Positions 1 through 8,817 of a DNA stretch of 14,927 bases are shown here, piece by piece; within the stretch, counting starts at the first letter, position 1, and every line of letters begins with the position of its first letter. A program made the position numbers and the translations under genes. Below the pieces are notes generated by a model. That model did no database searches. It worked only from the letters and a program-made list of their open reading frames with translations, and was not told the DNA's origin. The stretch lies in the NCBI RefSeq assembly GCF_000204055.1, contig NW_006768896.1, forward strand, positions 1 to 14,927. Direction: 5' to 3'. Source of the stretch: Melampsora larici-populina 98AG31 (lineage: Eukaryota; Basidiomycota; Pucciniomycetes; Pucciniales; Melampsoraceae).

Positions 1-2
1 GG

Positions 3-1302
3 TTAACTGGAGGGAAACCTGGTGAACAAATTGTGAACGTGATGTGAACGAGATCTGTGATTGAGCAAAGTTGCGGACTTGGCCACCGCAGCTTCGCTCA
101 ATTGGGGTTTGAACTTAATCATTCCCGCGGTGTGACAAGTTTTTTCAAAGTTCACCACACTGAAAATGTGGTTGTACAAGGAATGAAATATCTGTATTTG
201 AACTTGTGATCCAAGCACAAGGCCAGCGCAAATCACAAAGATTCCACGCATTACTTCCATTGTATTGAAGGACATCCTTGTTGCAGCAGAAGTATATTGC
301 AACTGGTACAAGATAGCAAATCTACCCAACAAGTGAGAAACAAGGCAAATCAATAAATCAGTCTTGAAAATCAGTTTTTTGCATTCTTAAACTTAAGATG
401 TTGTGTGTAATCGCAATCAAGGGATAAGAGAGAGATTCTGAGACTACTTACAAAAAGTACATAGCTACCCAAAGTGATAATTTTTTTTCTGTGAAGATGT
501 TTTCTTTGATATTGATGACCACTGCAGCAAGGATACCACATCCAACCAGTAATCCAGTGGCCATTCAAGGAATGCAATGTTCAGTGCTGACTTTACACCA
601 AACATGCACAAGGGGACATCCACAATCTCGAGCCATGAGCCATGTATCACAACTAGCGGAAGACAACTAAGCAACATCTTCAAGAGTCATTTAGACTAGG
701 AGACAGCACAAACTCAATAGCGCCGCCGTTCAAGGGCAAGGTGCAATATCAAATTCACTAAATGTGTCCTTAACATTGAACAATTGTCCAGAGGCGGTAA
801 AGTCTAGAACATGATAAGTTTTGACAAGTGTCCCAACCTTTGCAAGAAGAAACACTTACAGTGGATAGGGCAACATTTCATATAAAACCTAGGACGTAGC
901 TAATCAAAGTACTGTAGAAGAGGGCTTTGGGCCATTTGAAGTGGGCTGTTTGATTTTGTCAGCTAGATACACTGATATTTTGGCCCCCAAAGCCAATGTT
1001 ACCAGAGACCACCCCATGAAGAATACAAACCCATCACTGTCATAATCTGTATCATTTTTAAACCTGTTGAGCATGTCTGGGAATTCCAGCTTTGCGTTGG
1101 AGGTGAGGATGAGAGTAAGAAAGAGAATCAAATAAAGGCAAATCACAAAGACCTCAAGGGACATCCAGGGTGAGCGAGCTGTAGTTGAAAAGCCGGAGAA
1201 GCCACAACCGGTAAGGTATCCCGTAATTGATAAGAAACTTTTGCCACTCTTCTACTTTGAATTGAACGCCAGCCCAGATAAATGCATGAATAATCATTGA
1301 GG
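3..1302 (-). pseudogene. Multi-pass membrane protein gene, probably frameshifted; function unknown
   Basis: No family is recognised. Reading the minus strand, the terminal part is well supported: an exon ending at 452 (donor GTAAGT), a 130-nt intron 451-322 with a CTGAT branch-like site and TTGGGTAG acceptor, then a last exon 321-3 ending TAA. Phase is kept across the junction, and it encodes hydrophobic stretches around ILAAVVI, LWVAMYFL and GIFVICAGLVLG. Upstream, 1302-1154 encodes a frame with FIWAGVQFKVEEW and GIPYRLWLLRLF that stops in TGA exactly where another frame (about 1240-906) takes over with LEVFVICLYLILFLTLIL and a second helix, GWSLVTLALGAKI. No intron with matching phase joins these two. 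A similar slip occurs at 564, where a frame reading DVPLCMF and SALNIAFLE yields to ATGLLVGCG. Both slip sites carry a DVPL motif. I read this as a decayed gene with at least two one-base losses. Alternatives are assembly error or unusual splicing, for example GTGTAAAG to TGCTGCAG near 609-533. The middle exons (about 660-905) are unresolved. Confidence 0.45.
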
Positions 1303-1390
1303 CTATTTTTATTGTATCAACATTTCATAGTCATTTGATTGAGAGCCTAACTGATTGGCTCACTAAGCTTTTATTGATGATTCACTCACC

Positions 1391-1735
1391 AAACTTGAGT
1401 ATAATTTGTAGGAGTTGGTTCAAATTCAAAGTATGATGGTGATATATCATTGTTTGATGAGTTTGCCCATGGTGTTGGATGGATGTATGTAAGGTGAATC
1501 TATTGTAGTTGAACTAGAAGTACTGGGTGTCTGATTTTCATTATTGTGGTTGTTTTGTAAAGGTAACTGTACGGTTCCAAAAAGCCGAGTCAACTTCCTG
1601 AATGTCTGGGATTTTGACAGTTCTTCACTCTTGATGCAAGATCTCTGCGCCATTGGTAAAGTAAGAAGGTAGCCAAAGCCAGGAAATGATGGGATCAAGT
1701 CAGCATTTTGGGCAGGGACAGGGCCTTGAACAGGC
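1391..1735 (-). other. Possible upstream exons of the membrane-protein gene, Asn/Ser/Thr-rich
   Basis: This open minus-strand stretch encodes a Pro-rich start (RPVQGPVPAQNAD, PSFPGFGYLLTLP), then a polar linker rich in Asn, Ser and Thr. The frame ends at TGA after SNTMGKLIKQ. A neighbouring frame continues as PWANSSNNDISPSYFEFEP and runs to a good donor, GTGAGT, near 1391. The two frames can be joined either by a one-base slip or by an intron with acceptor CTACAATAG. The donor phase does not match the acceptor used for the 1302 exon. It may therefore belong to the membrane-protein gene only in decayed form, or be unrelated. The composition looks like a disordered protein segment, but chance cannot be excluded. 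Confidence 0.25.
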
Positions 1736-1740
1736 CTACA

Positions 1741-2649
1741 CGGGGTATCTTATTGTTTTGTTGTTTTGGCACAACTGGTGCTTCTTGGCATCCATGAATT
1801 TGTGACCAATCCCACATGGGTTTGTCTCAGGGTAGGACGGCTCATTCTGCCTCATCCTTGTTGATGGAATACTAGATGTTCCTCAGGCCAATACCTGAGT
1901 CTGGCAATGAGGATGGGTAAGCTCAGCCCTTGACATCAGTGTGGAAAGAATTGCAAGCATTTTTGTGAGTCCTTTGCAAGGTATCAAAGGGCCCCCGATG
2001 TCGGGGGCCTTCAAGTTCTCCACGGGCACTGTGGATGAAGGAGCTCTTTTTTCTTTCAGGATAATTAAAGTGATTTGATGAGTTTTTTCTTTCAAGGAGA
2101 TCTTACATCAAGCTCCGGAAAATTGCAATAATCAAGTATCAAAGGATTCCAATATCAATATGGCTGCTACTGTCAAAGGCTTGTGAACTTCAGACAGATA
2201 CCACAAATGCCCAAATCCAATGTTCTCACTCAAAACTTAACATCTTGAACATTTGAGATCCTCAGTCTTATGTCTGTGTATGTATAGCTTTTCTCAAACA
2301 TTGATCTGCAGTTATCCATTGATTGTCCAGGTGTTGTTTTTGAGTGGAACTTTCAATTTGATAATAAAAAAACAAAGGAGAAAAAAGAAAAAAGAGTTGT
2401 AATCTGATCATTTAGAAAAGTTACAGATGGAAAGCGGCCAGGCTGTGCATCCCAAACATCATCTTACAAGCTTGGAATGTTGAGTTTTGAGAAAGAACAT
2501 CCAATTTGAAGGTTCGGGCTGAAATTCATAAGCCTTTGGCAGTAGCAAGTTGCCGAGAAACCTTGGTGTGAAGGGCAAGTGCGTGTCAGGCTGTGCCGTT
2601 TTCCGCCGAGCAGGCAGGGGCGCGCCTATCTCAAGCTATCATCTTCACC
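1741..2649. other. Intergenic spacer
   Basis: No gene is supported here. Short open frames on the minus strand (1883-2095, and about 1757-1875 reading MRQNEPSYPETNPCG) are too short and lack consistent splice sites. The stretch includes the GC-rich hairpin at 1990-2009, a purine-rich patch near 2365-2395, and at its right end the presumed promoter and leader of the aminopeptidase gene. No clear TATA box stands out upstream of that gene. Confidence 0.5.
1990..2009. repeat. GC-rich perfect hairpin
   Basis: Arms GGCCCCCGA and TCGGGGGCC pair perfectly over 9 bp around a 2-nt centre (TG). It stands out sharply in an AT-rich spacer. It lies outside any supported gene and lacks a following T-tract as part of a terminator. 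It may be a remnant of a mobile element or chance. Confidence 0.6.
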
Positions 2650-2850
2650 ATGTATGCGGAGCTCGCCACCGTTCCCCACACCAATTTTTTTTATCGACTT
2701 CGATCACTCGATCAGTACATTGTTCACTACCACCAAAACTTGAGACAATGCTCACTCTCAAAGCATTCTGTAACCGTTCGAGAAATAAATGGAGAACTTC
2801 AAGACTTGAATGTTCAGCTCAACCACTCAAGCTTCGAGAAGCGTGCCTAG
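2650..2850 (+). promoter_or_regulatory. Possible upstream ORF overlapping the aminopeptidase start
   Basis: An ATG at 2650 in fair context (CACCATGT) opens a 66-codon frame that ends at TAG 2848-2850, passing the main ATG at 2748 in a different frame. If the transcript starts upstream of 2650, scanning ribosomes would meet this ATG first, which would lower translation of the peptidase. If transcription starts between 2653 and 2747 the ORF is irrelevant. The encoded peptide resembles nothing I recognise. Confidence 0.3.
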
Positions 2851-4927
2851 GGAATCACAATTTCAGTAAGCTTTTTTGTACATACGATTCCAGTTCTATC
2901 TGTCAAGATGTTTTAATAGATTGATAATCTTCAACACTTTTCTTTTCAGTTCGTTATCAATCTTCAAGTCCTGTTGCTGTTTCTTCAAAAGTTCCTTCAA
3001 GCGAAACTACATCTCCTAGAGAATACTTTGGTCAACCACTTCCGTTTACTCATCCCCACCTTTTAAAATCAGATGAAACGACTATTGGGATCACTGCTAG
3101 AGAGTATGCTGACCGGAGGAAGAAATTGATGGACAAACTCGAGGATGGGAGTGTGGTGATTTTAGCTGGTGGTCGGTTGCAGTGGATGGCTCATCATGTC
3201 TTGTAGGTCTGAATTCGAGCTAGGGTTACAGGGCTATTCTTTTTGGTTATTTTGGGATTGAATTATTGAATTTTCAATATAGCTATCCATTTCGACAATC
3301 TAGTGATTTCTGGTATCTGACCGGATTTCAAGAACCGGATTCTTGCTTGGTCCTTGGTCAGTTCTTCTTTCGATCTTACTCGACTCGTCATTAAACTGAC
3401 TTTGTTTCGGCCTAGAAAAGGGCAATAGCGAAAAAGGTTATGAGATGACTTTGTTCGTCCGTCCGAAAGATCTTTCTAAAGAGTTATGGGAAGGTGCTAG
3501 AACGGGAGTTGAGGGTGTAGTTCGGTGGTTTGCAGCTGATAAGGTACCCAGTGACCTCAATTTTCGATCAGCACTTGACTGATGAGTTGGTGTATGAACA
3601 GGCCTTTGATATCGATCAACTTGCCACCAAGCTACGACCTTTACTCACTCAATCAACAAATATACCCATTTATCTTGACTTACCTGACGATGCCGAATCT
3701 CTGATGCGTATACGAAAAAGTGGATCGAGCTTGATGAACTTTTTTTCACCTAGTGCATCTCAAGATGCTGATCTGATCAGTCTTCTCAGTTCGCCGTTTC
3801 GTAATTCTCGAAATCAAAACGATATAGAGGCATGTTTGAATGTTCTAGCAACTGCACCGATGCGTCAGATACGCTCTCGAAGTAAAAAGTCATCAAAATA
3901 TCGACCTATCGAGTCTTTGAAACGTAAACTCGTTCCATTGAAGATGATCAAATCACCAGCTGAGCTCAAGTTACTCCGAAAAGCTTGCGATATCACGGCT
4001 CGGGGTCACAAGGCTGCCATGCGACTCGCTGCACAAACATCAGAACACAAATCACAAACTGAATATGATTTAGTTCGAGCATTCGAAACAACTTGTCAAG
4101 GAGATCCTGTGGGCTTTGGAGGTCGGATGGGTTATGTACCTGTTTGTGCAGCTGGAGATGCTGCACTTACAGTTCATTATACTGCTAATGATCGTATGCT
4201 ACAAGCTGGAAACCAAATGGTTCTCTTAGATGCAGGATTCGAATATGCAGGTTATTTGGCGGATATCACTCGTTCTTTCCCGAGTGGAAACGATGGCAAA
4301 TTTACATCCCCTCAACGAGATTTATATGAAGCTGTTCTGAGTGTTCAGAAAGATTTGATCAGTCGTTGTACTGAAGAAGAAAGTGTTTCTTTAAGCAGTT
4401 TACATCGAGCAAGTTGTCAATTATTACGTAGTGCGCTTTCACAACTTGGTTTCGATCTTAAAGTACCTGGAACTCTGGAACAGTTGTATCCTCATTATAT
4501 TGGACATCCAGTTGGGACAGACTTACATGATACCCCTACTTTGGATAGAACGACTCAGTATGTGATCTTCATCTAGCTTGAGTAGATTTGATGTTGGTGA
4601 TAATGATTGTTTGATATCATCAACAGGCTCAAGTCGGGTTCAGTGATTACTATTGAACCAGGTATATATGTACCTCATGATGATTGTTTTCCTTCAGAGT
4701 TTCATGGAATAGGGTTAGTTTTAAAGATTTTGATGAAGTGATTTGAGAAATGAGATTGTTGAAACTGAACATGAGTTTTTGATTGAATGATTTGATCGAT
4801 TAGGATTAGGATTGAAGATATGGTACAGATTAAAAAAAAGGATTATATTGTGTTGAGTTGTAATACTCCTAAAGAAGTGATTGATGTTGAAGCTTGTGGA
4901 TCTGGTTTGTTGGAAAATTTAAATTGA
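2748..4927 (+). CDS. ICP55: Mitochondrial Xaa-Pro aminopeptidase, Icp55/XPNPEP3 type (M24B)
   Basis: Seven exons: 2748-2865, 2950-3202, 3283-3356, 3416-3543, 3602-4557, 4627-4713 and 4804-4927. All introns are GT-AG, 58-90 nt, with phases that match, giving 579 residues. The ATG at 2748 is the first in frame. The N-terminal 45 or so residues are basic and lack acidic runs, as expected of a mitochondrial presequence. The aminopeptidase-P N-domain follows: GQPLPFTHPHLL (67-78), FYPFRQSSDFWYLTGF (124-138) and ELWEGARTG (171-179). The pita-bread catalytic domain keeps all five metal ligands: D401 (LLDAG), D412 (ADITRSFP), H493 (GHPVGTDLHD), E520 (TIEPGIY) and E543 (RIEDM). Spacings D-D 11 and E-E 23 match the E. 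coli enzyme. H500 corresponds to the second substrate-site His. In yeast, Icp55 removes one residue left after MPP cleavage, stabilising imported proteins. The family call is secure; mitochondrial location is inferred. It is somewhat longer than yeast Icp55, partly from a Ser/Arg-rich insert in exon 5. No frameshift or missing residue is seen. Confidence 0.93.
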
Positions 4928-5343
4928 ATGAATCTTAAGAGATCATAGTATTCTTTGTGCAGTTTTTTTGGTACATTGGATCGGTTTGGGTTGTGATCTT
5001 TGACCCTGTTTTCATTAGGTTTATCAGAGGAATGAAAAACCAGGATGACGATACTTGCGCTTGAGCATTGCATTCTTGGCTCTGGAACTCCGCTGCGGAC
5101 AATCTCAAGGTTTTTGATTGGAACCCTGCTAAAGATTGAATGTAATGAGCAGCTCACAGGGTGGCCCTTATTGTCAATGCCAGACTTCAGGCCCTGGGGA
5201 AGAAACACCAGAAATAAACAGAAAACAAACTCTGTGATGTTTGTCTCTGGACCATACTTTTAGCTTTTCAACTTTTTCCATCTCCTCCCAATCTATAGCT
5301 GCAGCATATTGTTCTCATTGTAATGATCTGGCCAACACTCAGG

Positions 5344-5415
5344 GCCCTCACTTGTAACTGTATTCCCTTCACGTGCAGCCCTCACTTGTATCTTTCATTT
5401 CTTTTATAGCCCTCA
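5344..5415 (+). repeat. Three-copy short repeat, GCCCTCACTTGTA
   Basis: GCCCTCACTTGTA occurs exactly at 5344-5356 and 5378-5390. A third, shorter copy, GCCCTCA, starts at 5409. The spacing is 34 and 31 nt. This looks like a small degenerate tandem repeat in the spacer downstream of the aminopeptidase gene; no function is visible. Confidence 0.5.
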
Positions 5416-5550
5416 TCATTGTATTGTTTTAGCATTGTCTTGAAATGTGATACTTGTTCTTTCAGGGAAATGAGTGGCTCAGCCTGGTATTAATTGATAT
5501 GAACACCATGAAACAAACATAAATGTGTGCATTGTGATGGAAAAGGGGTT

Positions 5551-5574
5551 TTCAACCACTTGAGGGTGGTTGAA
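5551..5574. repeat. Perfect 9-bp inverted repeat
   Basis: TTCAACCAC (5551-5559) and GTGGTTGAA (5566-5574) pair perfectly around a 6-nt loop. It is one of several hairpins sharing a CAACC/GGTTG core within 240 bp, and may be part of a non-autonomous element. Confidence 0.6.
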
Positions 5575-5758
5575 CAACAGCAAGCGGTATTGTGACTCTG
5601 AGCCAGCGTGACTTGAGGACCACAACCGAGTGTTTTTCCGCTCAATCTCGGGATTTTCTCCGGTTGAATCCGGCTGACAAACCGGGGGAGAGCTCCTGTT
5701 GCAGCACAGTTGGGAAGGGCTCGCTCCAAACATGTTCTTCACCAGTCAAGGAAAAAAA

Positions 5759-5784
5759 ATCAACCGGAGCAAAAGCCGGTTGAT
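5759..5784. repeat. Perfect 9-bp inverted repeat, ATCAACCGG
   Basis: ATCAACCGG (5759-5767) and CCGGTTGAT (5776-5784) pair perfectly around an 8-nt loop. CCGGTTGA also occurs alone at 5660-5667, so the core appears three times in about 125 bp. No autonomous element is visible around it. Confidence 0.6.
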
Positions 5785-6013
5785 CAATCAAAATAATGAC
5801 CTGCTGGTGTACCCAGATGTGTACTTTGGACACGATCGGTGATTTTGAGCCTTGGGACGGTAAAATTTACTGTGCCGGGCCACTTACCGAGACGAATCAC
5901 GATAGGAGATGCTTGCTATGGAATTGACATGATGTGTATCAATTCAAAATTCCCTACTCTCGTGACTTGAGTTATGAAATGGTCATGTGTTTGTCTTCGC
6001 ATGACAGCAGTGG

Positions 6014-6029
6014 TGATCAAGCTTGATCA
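6014..6029. repeat. 16-bp perfect palindrome
   Basis: TGATCAAGCTTGATCA is self-complementary over 16 bp, and a second palindrome, CTTGATCAAG, overlaps it at 6022-6031. It lies about 490 bp upstream of the gene at 6517. It could bind a dimeric regulator, but position and length alone do not establish that. Confidence 0.5.
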
Positions 6030-6374
6030 AGAGCTTGGATCTCATGTTTCCTGTGCTAGCTGCTCTAGAGCATTGGTTGAACGAGGTCCGAGGGAATAAA
6101 ACTGTATACAAACAATGATACATATCATAAAGCTCTATGCGACCTTTGTCCGTTACTTCATTTCCTGCACACTTCTCGATAATCAGGCTTCTGTGACTTT
6201 ATCTACTCTTAGGAACCCAGCAGTTTCAAGTGAAAGGCCGCAATTGGCTGTGAGTGGTTAACCGTCGAGATTCTGAAACGAACTGGTGTCAGTGCGACAA
6301 CTGCACAGAACGCCTTTCCTCTCTTGATCTTATTTCAACTTGGCCTGCTTAATCAAAAGGAATTGAACTTCCGC

Positions 6375-6382
6375 TTATATAT
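6375..6382 (+). promoter_or_regulatory. TATA-like element
   Basis: TTATATAT lies about 135 bp upstream of the ATG at 6517, followed by pyrimidine-rich sequence and a CCAAT at 6492-6496. Placement fits a fungal core promoter, but no transcript start can be seen. Confidence 0.35.
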
Positions 6383-6516
6383 CCTTGTTCGTTCGATTCC
6401 AGATATCGTTTCCACCCTTTCCTCAACTCATCTTTTCTGTCACTTGCTTTGCAATACGTCTCCTCAGCTCTTTTTCACTGTCGTATCTTCGCCAATCCGG
6501 CTATCAAACATCACAC

Positions 6517-7510
6517 ATGGCTAACGTTCAAAGATCTTTCAAGGCCACCAATGCCATGGAGGTCAGTATTTTTACTACTCTGCCGATTCATATTCAGTTT
6601 CATTGAGCAATGTTCTGTTTTCTCGTAATAGAGCGGCAACAGGAACATTTACACTCCACGCCACTTGACGGGTCAGAACTCTTTCATCCCCAGGCAAAAG
6701 AAATTCTGCTTTTGCTTGGTTTCGGATGGAAATTCTTATTCATCTCAAAGCGACACTGAGTCGACTTCAACATCTGATGGAAGTTGGACATCGAAATTTT
6801 CTTTCGACGAAAAAAGTTCTCTTAGCATCTCAACAGATGATGCATCTCACGACTTTATCTCTTCACAAAAGTCGGATACTTCAAGAGGTTTCCCTTCCAT
6901 CACGCTAAATGAGTCTGTAGACGAGACAAGGTCTGAGCTTAACATTCAAATTCCACACAACGATATCACAAGCATTAATCACCTCCCGGAGGACTCGGAA
7001 AATGAAGATCAAGAAGACGCTTTATCATTTTCATCCGTCGAATGTTCTCTACAAGCTGAACCGAAAGAATCTGAAATCAACACAACAACTTCAATATCAG
7101 ACAATCATTCAATCAAATCAGATTCATTAGTATTTGATCATTTAAAAGTATTATTATCAGAACTTAGAATCCCTGATAATCAATCACCAGAATATCACGT
7201 TTCATGGGCATTTGAATCAAAGTTTTCCAAACCAACCCCAAGTGAAAGATTTAAAGATATGTTAATTGAAATGAACTATTTTGAAAAAACTGGTCAAATT
7301 ATGGGAAATGATTTAGAGTTTAGAATTCAAAAATTAAGATTAGAAAATCAAGTTCGCTCCAATGATTCTCAACTTCCTCAACCCTCTAATAGATTGATTA
7401 GAAATTCTTGGAGTCTATTTAAAGAATCTAAACCTCCTTGGAAAGTTTTTGGACCTGTTAAAGCGTTGAGCTCGGTTGATCTTGTTACTGTTAATGGTTT
7501 AATAGCCTAA
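6517..7510 (+). CDS. Uncharacterised Ser/Asp-rich protein, 307 aa
   Basis: I do not recognise this gene. It has two exons: 6517-6561 (15 codons, ending GAG before donor GTCAGT) and 6632-7510, with a 70-nt phase-0 intron ending TAATAG. The protein begins MANVQRSFKATNAME. A short basic stretch follows (NIYTPRHLTG, FIPRQKKF, residues 20-39), then about 130 residues rich in Ser, Thr, Asp and Glu that look disordered and would offer many phosphorylation sites. The C-terminal third (about 182-300) is more structured: helix-like segments DHLKVLLSELR (near 184), SERFKDMLIEMNYF and LEFRIQKLRLENQV (near 244), ending with PPWKVFGPVKAL (near 283). There is no signal peptide or membrane helix. The long open second exon and correct splice phase make it a real gene; function is unknown. 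The TATA-like site and pyrimidine-rich leader upstream support transcription in this direction. Confidence 0.78.
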
Positions 7511-8817
7511 ATCGTTTTGGTACCTCTCTATCCTTGAATAATTACGACTTTGTCACGATTTATGCATTTATTATTTTTCCTTTACCTCTTTACGATTTAT
7601 AAATCATCACTCTGTATAATATATGCATCCTTTTTTTTCCTTTTATCTCTTGTATATCGTCAGTCTAGCATATTATATGATTCGTTTTTGATTGATCTAA
7701 AGACATTTTTTATTATTTTTTGTTTATTTCCTTTCGGGATATCTTCTATTACTTTTTTTGTTTAGCTTTATGATGGACATGTGTGGTTTTAGGACATTGC
7801 TTATAATCTATTACAGACAATTGGACCATTTTTTATGGTCGATCAAAGGAATGAATATTAACTGCTGAGACCTCATTTCTGAATACCATGCATGGATTCT
7901 TTTAACTGCTTATGATTGTCTATTCAAGGACAAGGCTTCCTATAACATGGCGCCAATACACTAACTGCAAGGACCTTGAAAATTACTCTCACATTACAAA
8001 TCTGAATATTTCCGCTCCAAACATTCTGAGGTATGTTGGTAATAAGACCAGAAGGGCTCACTTTCTATCCCAAACAGTTCTCGGTGATCAATCCCAAAGA
8101 TTAAGACTCCTTGACTTTTGAGCATTGATAGTACGCCTGACCTCTTCATGAGTATCTGTCTTGTTGTCTGATTCTTGGGGGATGTTTCATTGGATTTTGG
8201 GTCTCTGAATCGGCCCAAAATCAACGTAGAAGTCTCACAGAGAACCATACTAATAGCATCTTCCTAACAACTGAGACATTTCTTGTTGAATCTCTTTACC
8301 TTGTGCAAACCCCAAACGTCAAAATTAGACGCCTCTGCGGCGTCAAGCTCAATATTTGGGCATCTGTAATCCCAAACAGACTAGTTTGTCTTGTGTGTTA
8401 TTCATCACATCAATTTCTCAGTACAATACTATCAAACTCGTAAGGAGAAACACGAAAACAAGAAGAAAACACCATACAAGTAAAAATGCATCAATTGCTA
8501 TGATATCATGATTACAATTATATAAAAACGATAAGGGTACATGACACGATATGCTTGATACAAAAAAATGATTGAATACTAGTGATTTACATGCAGATAG
8601 AGGCAGAAGAAGATGAAATAAAACAATATAAACAAAACTCTTGAGAGCACATGCGGTTACAAAACTTGGATCTAACAAACAGATGTTTTTGAAGTTTTAT
8701 TGTCTTGTACCTCTCTCACTGAAGGGAATATTTTAACAACGCCATTTGTGATTTGTATAAATTAAGCGGATATATCTGTGATCAAAATCACGTCACCGAC
8801 GTTTTTCAAGATGATAA
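7511..8817. other. Convergent intergenic spacer, AT-rich
   Basis: This lies between the 3' ends of the plus-strand gene at 6517 and the minus-strand gene at 8818. It opens with T-rich sequence typical of a 3' untranslated region. Open frames here are hydrophobic products of T-rich DNA or lack any context. A small hairpin, GACGCC-TCTGC-GGCGTC, is at 8328-8344. Nothing else is supported. Confidence 0.55.

Larger units (their letters stand above)
4928..6516. other. Intergenic spacer with hairpins, then promoter of the next gene
   Basis: No gene is supported over about 1.6 kb; open frames are short and lack domain-like content. The stretch contains a three-copy short repeat (5344-5415), a hairpin cluster (5551-5784), a 16-bp palindrome (6014-6029) and, at the right end, pyrimidine-rich leader sequence with a TATA-like site before the gene at 6517. 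Confidence 0.55.

Noticed and set aside
104..125. Minus-strand AGTTCAAACCCC resembling a tRNA B box.
   Set aside because: It lies in the coding last exon of the membrane-protein gene, and no A box or cloverleaf could be found at a proper distance.
1883..2095. 70-codon minus-strand frame across the GC hairpin.
   Set aside because: It is short, crosses a hairpin, has no splice sites with matching phase and shows no recognisable domain.
4843..5208. 121-codon minus-strand frame.
   Set aside because: It is antisense to the last exon of the aminopeptidase gene, which has strong catalytic-motif support.
8418..8678. 86-codon hydrophobic minus-strand frame resembling a small membrane protein.
   Set aside because: Hydrophobicity is expected from A-rich plus-strand sequence read in reverse. 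No splice partner, motif or start context supports it.
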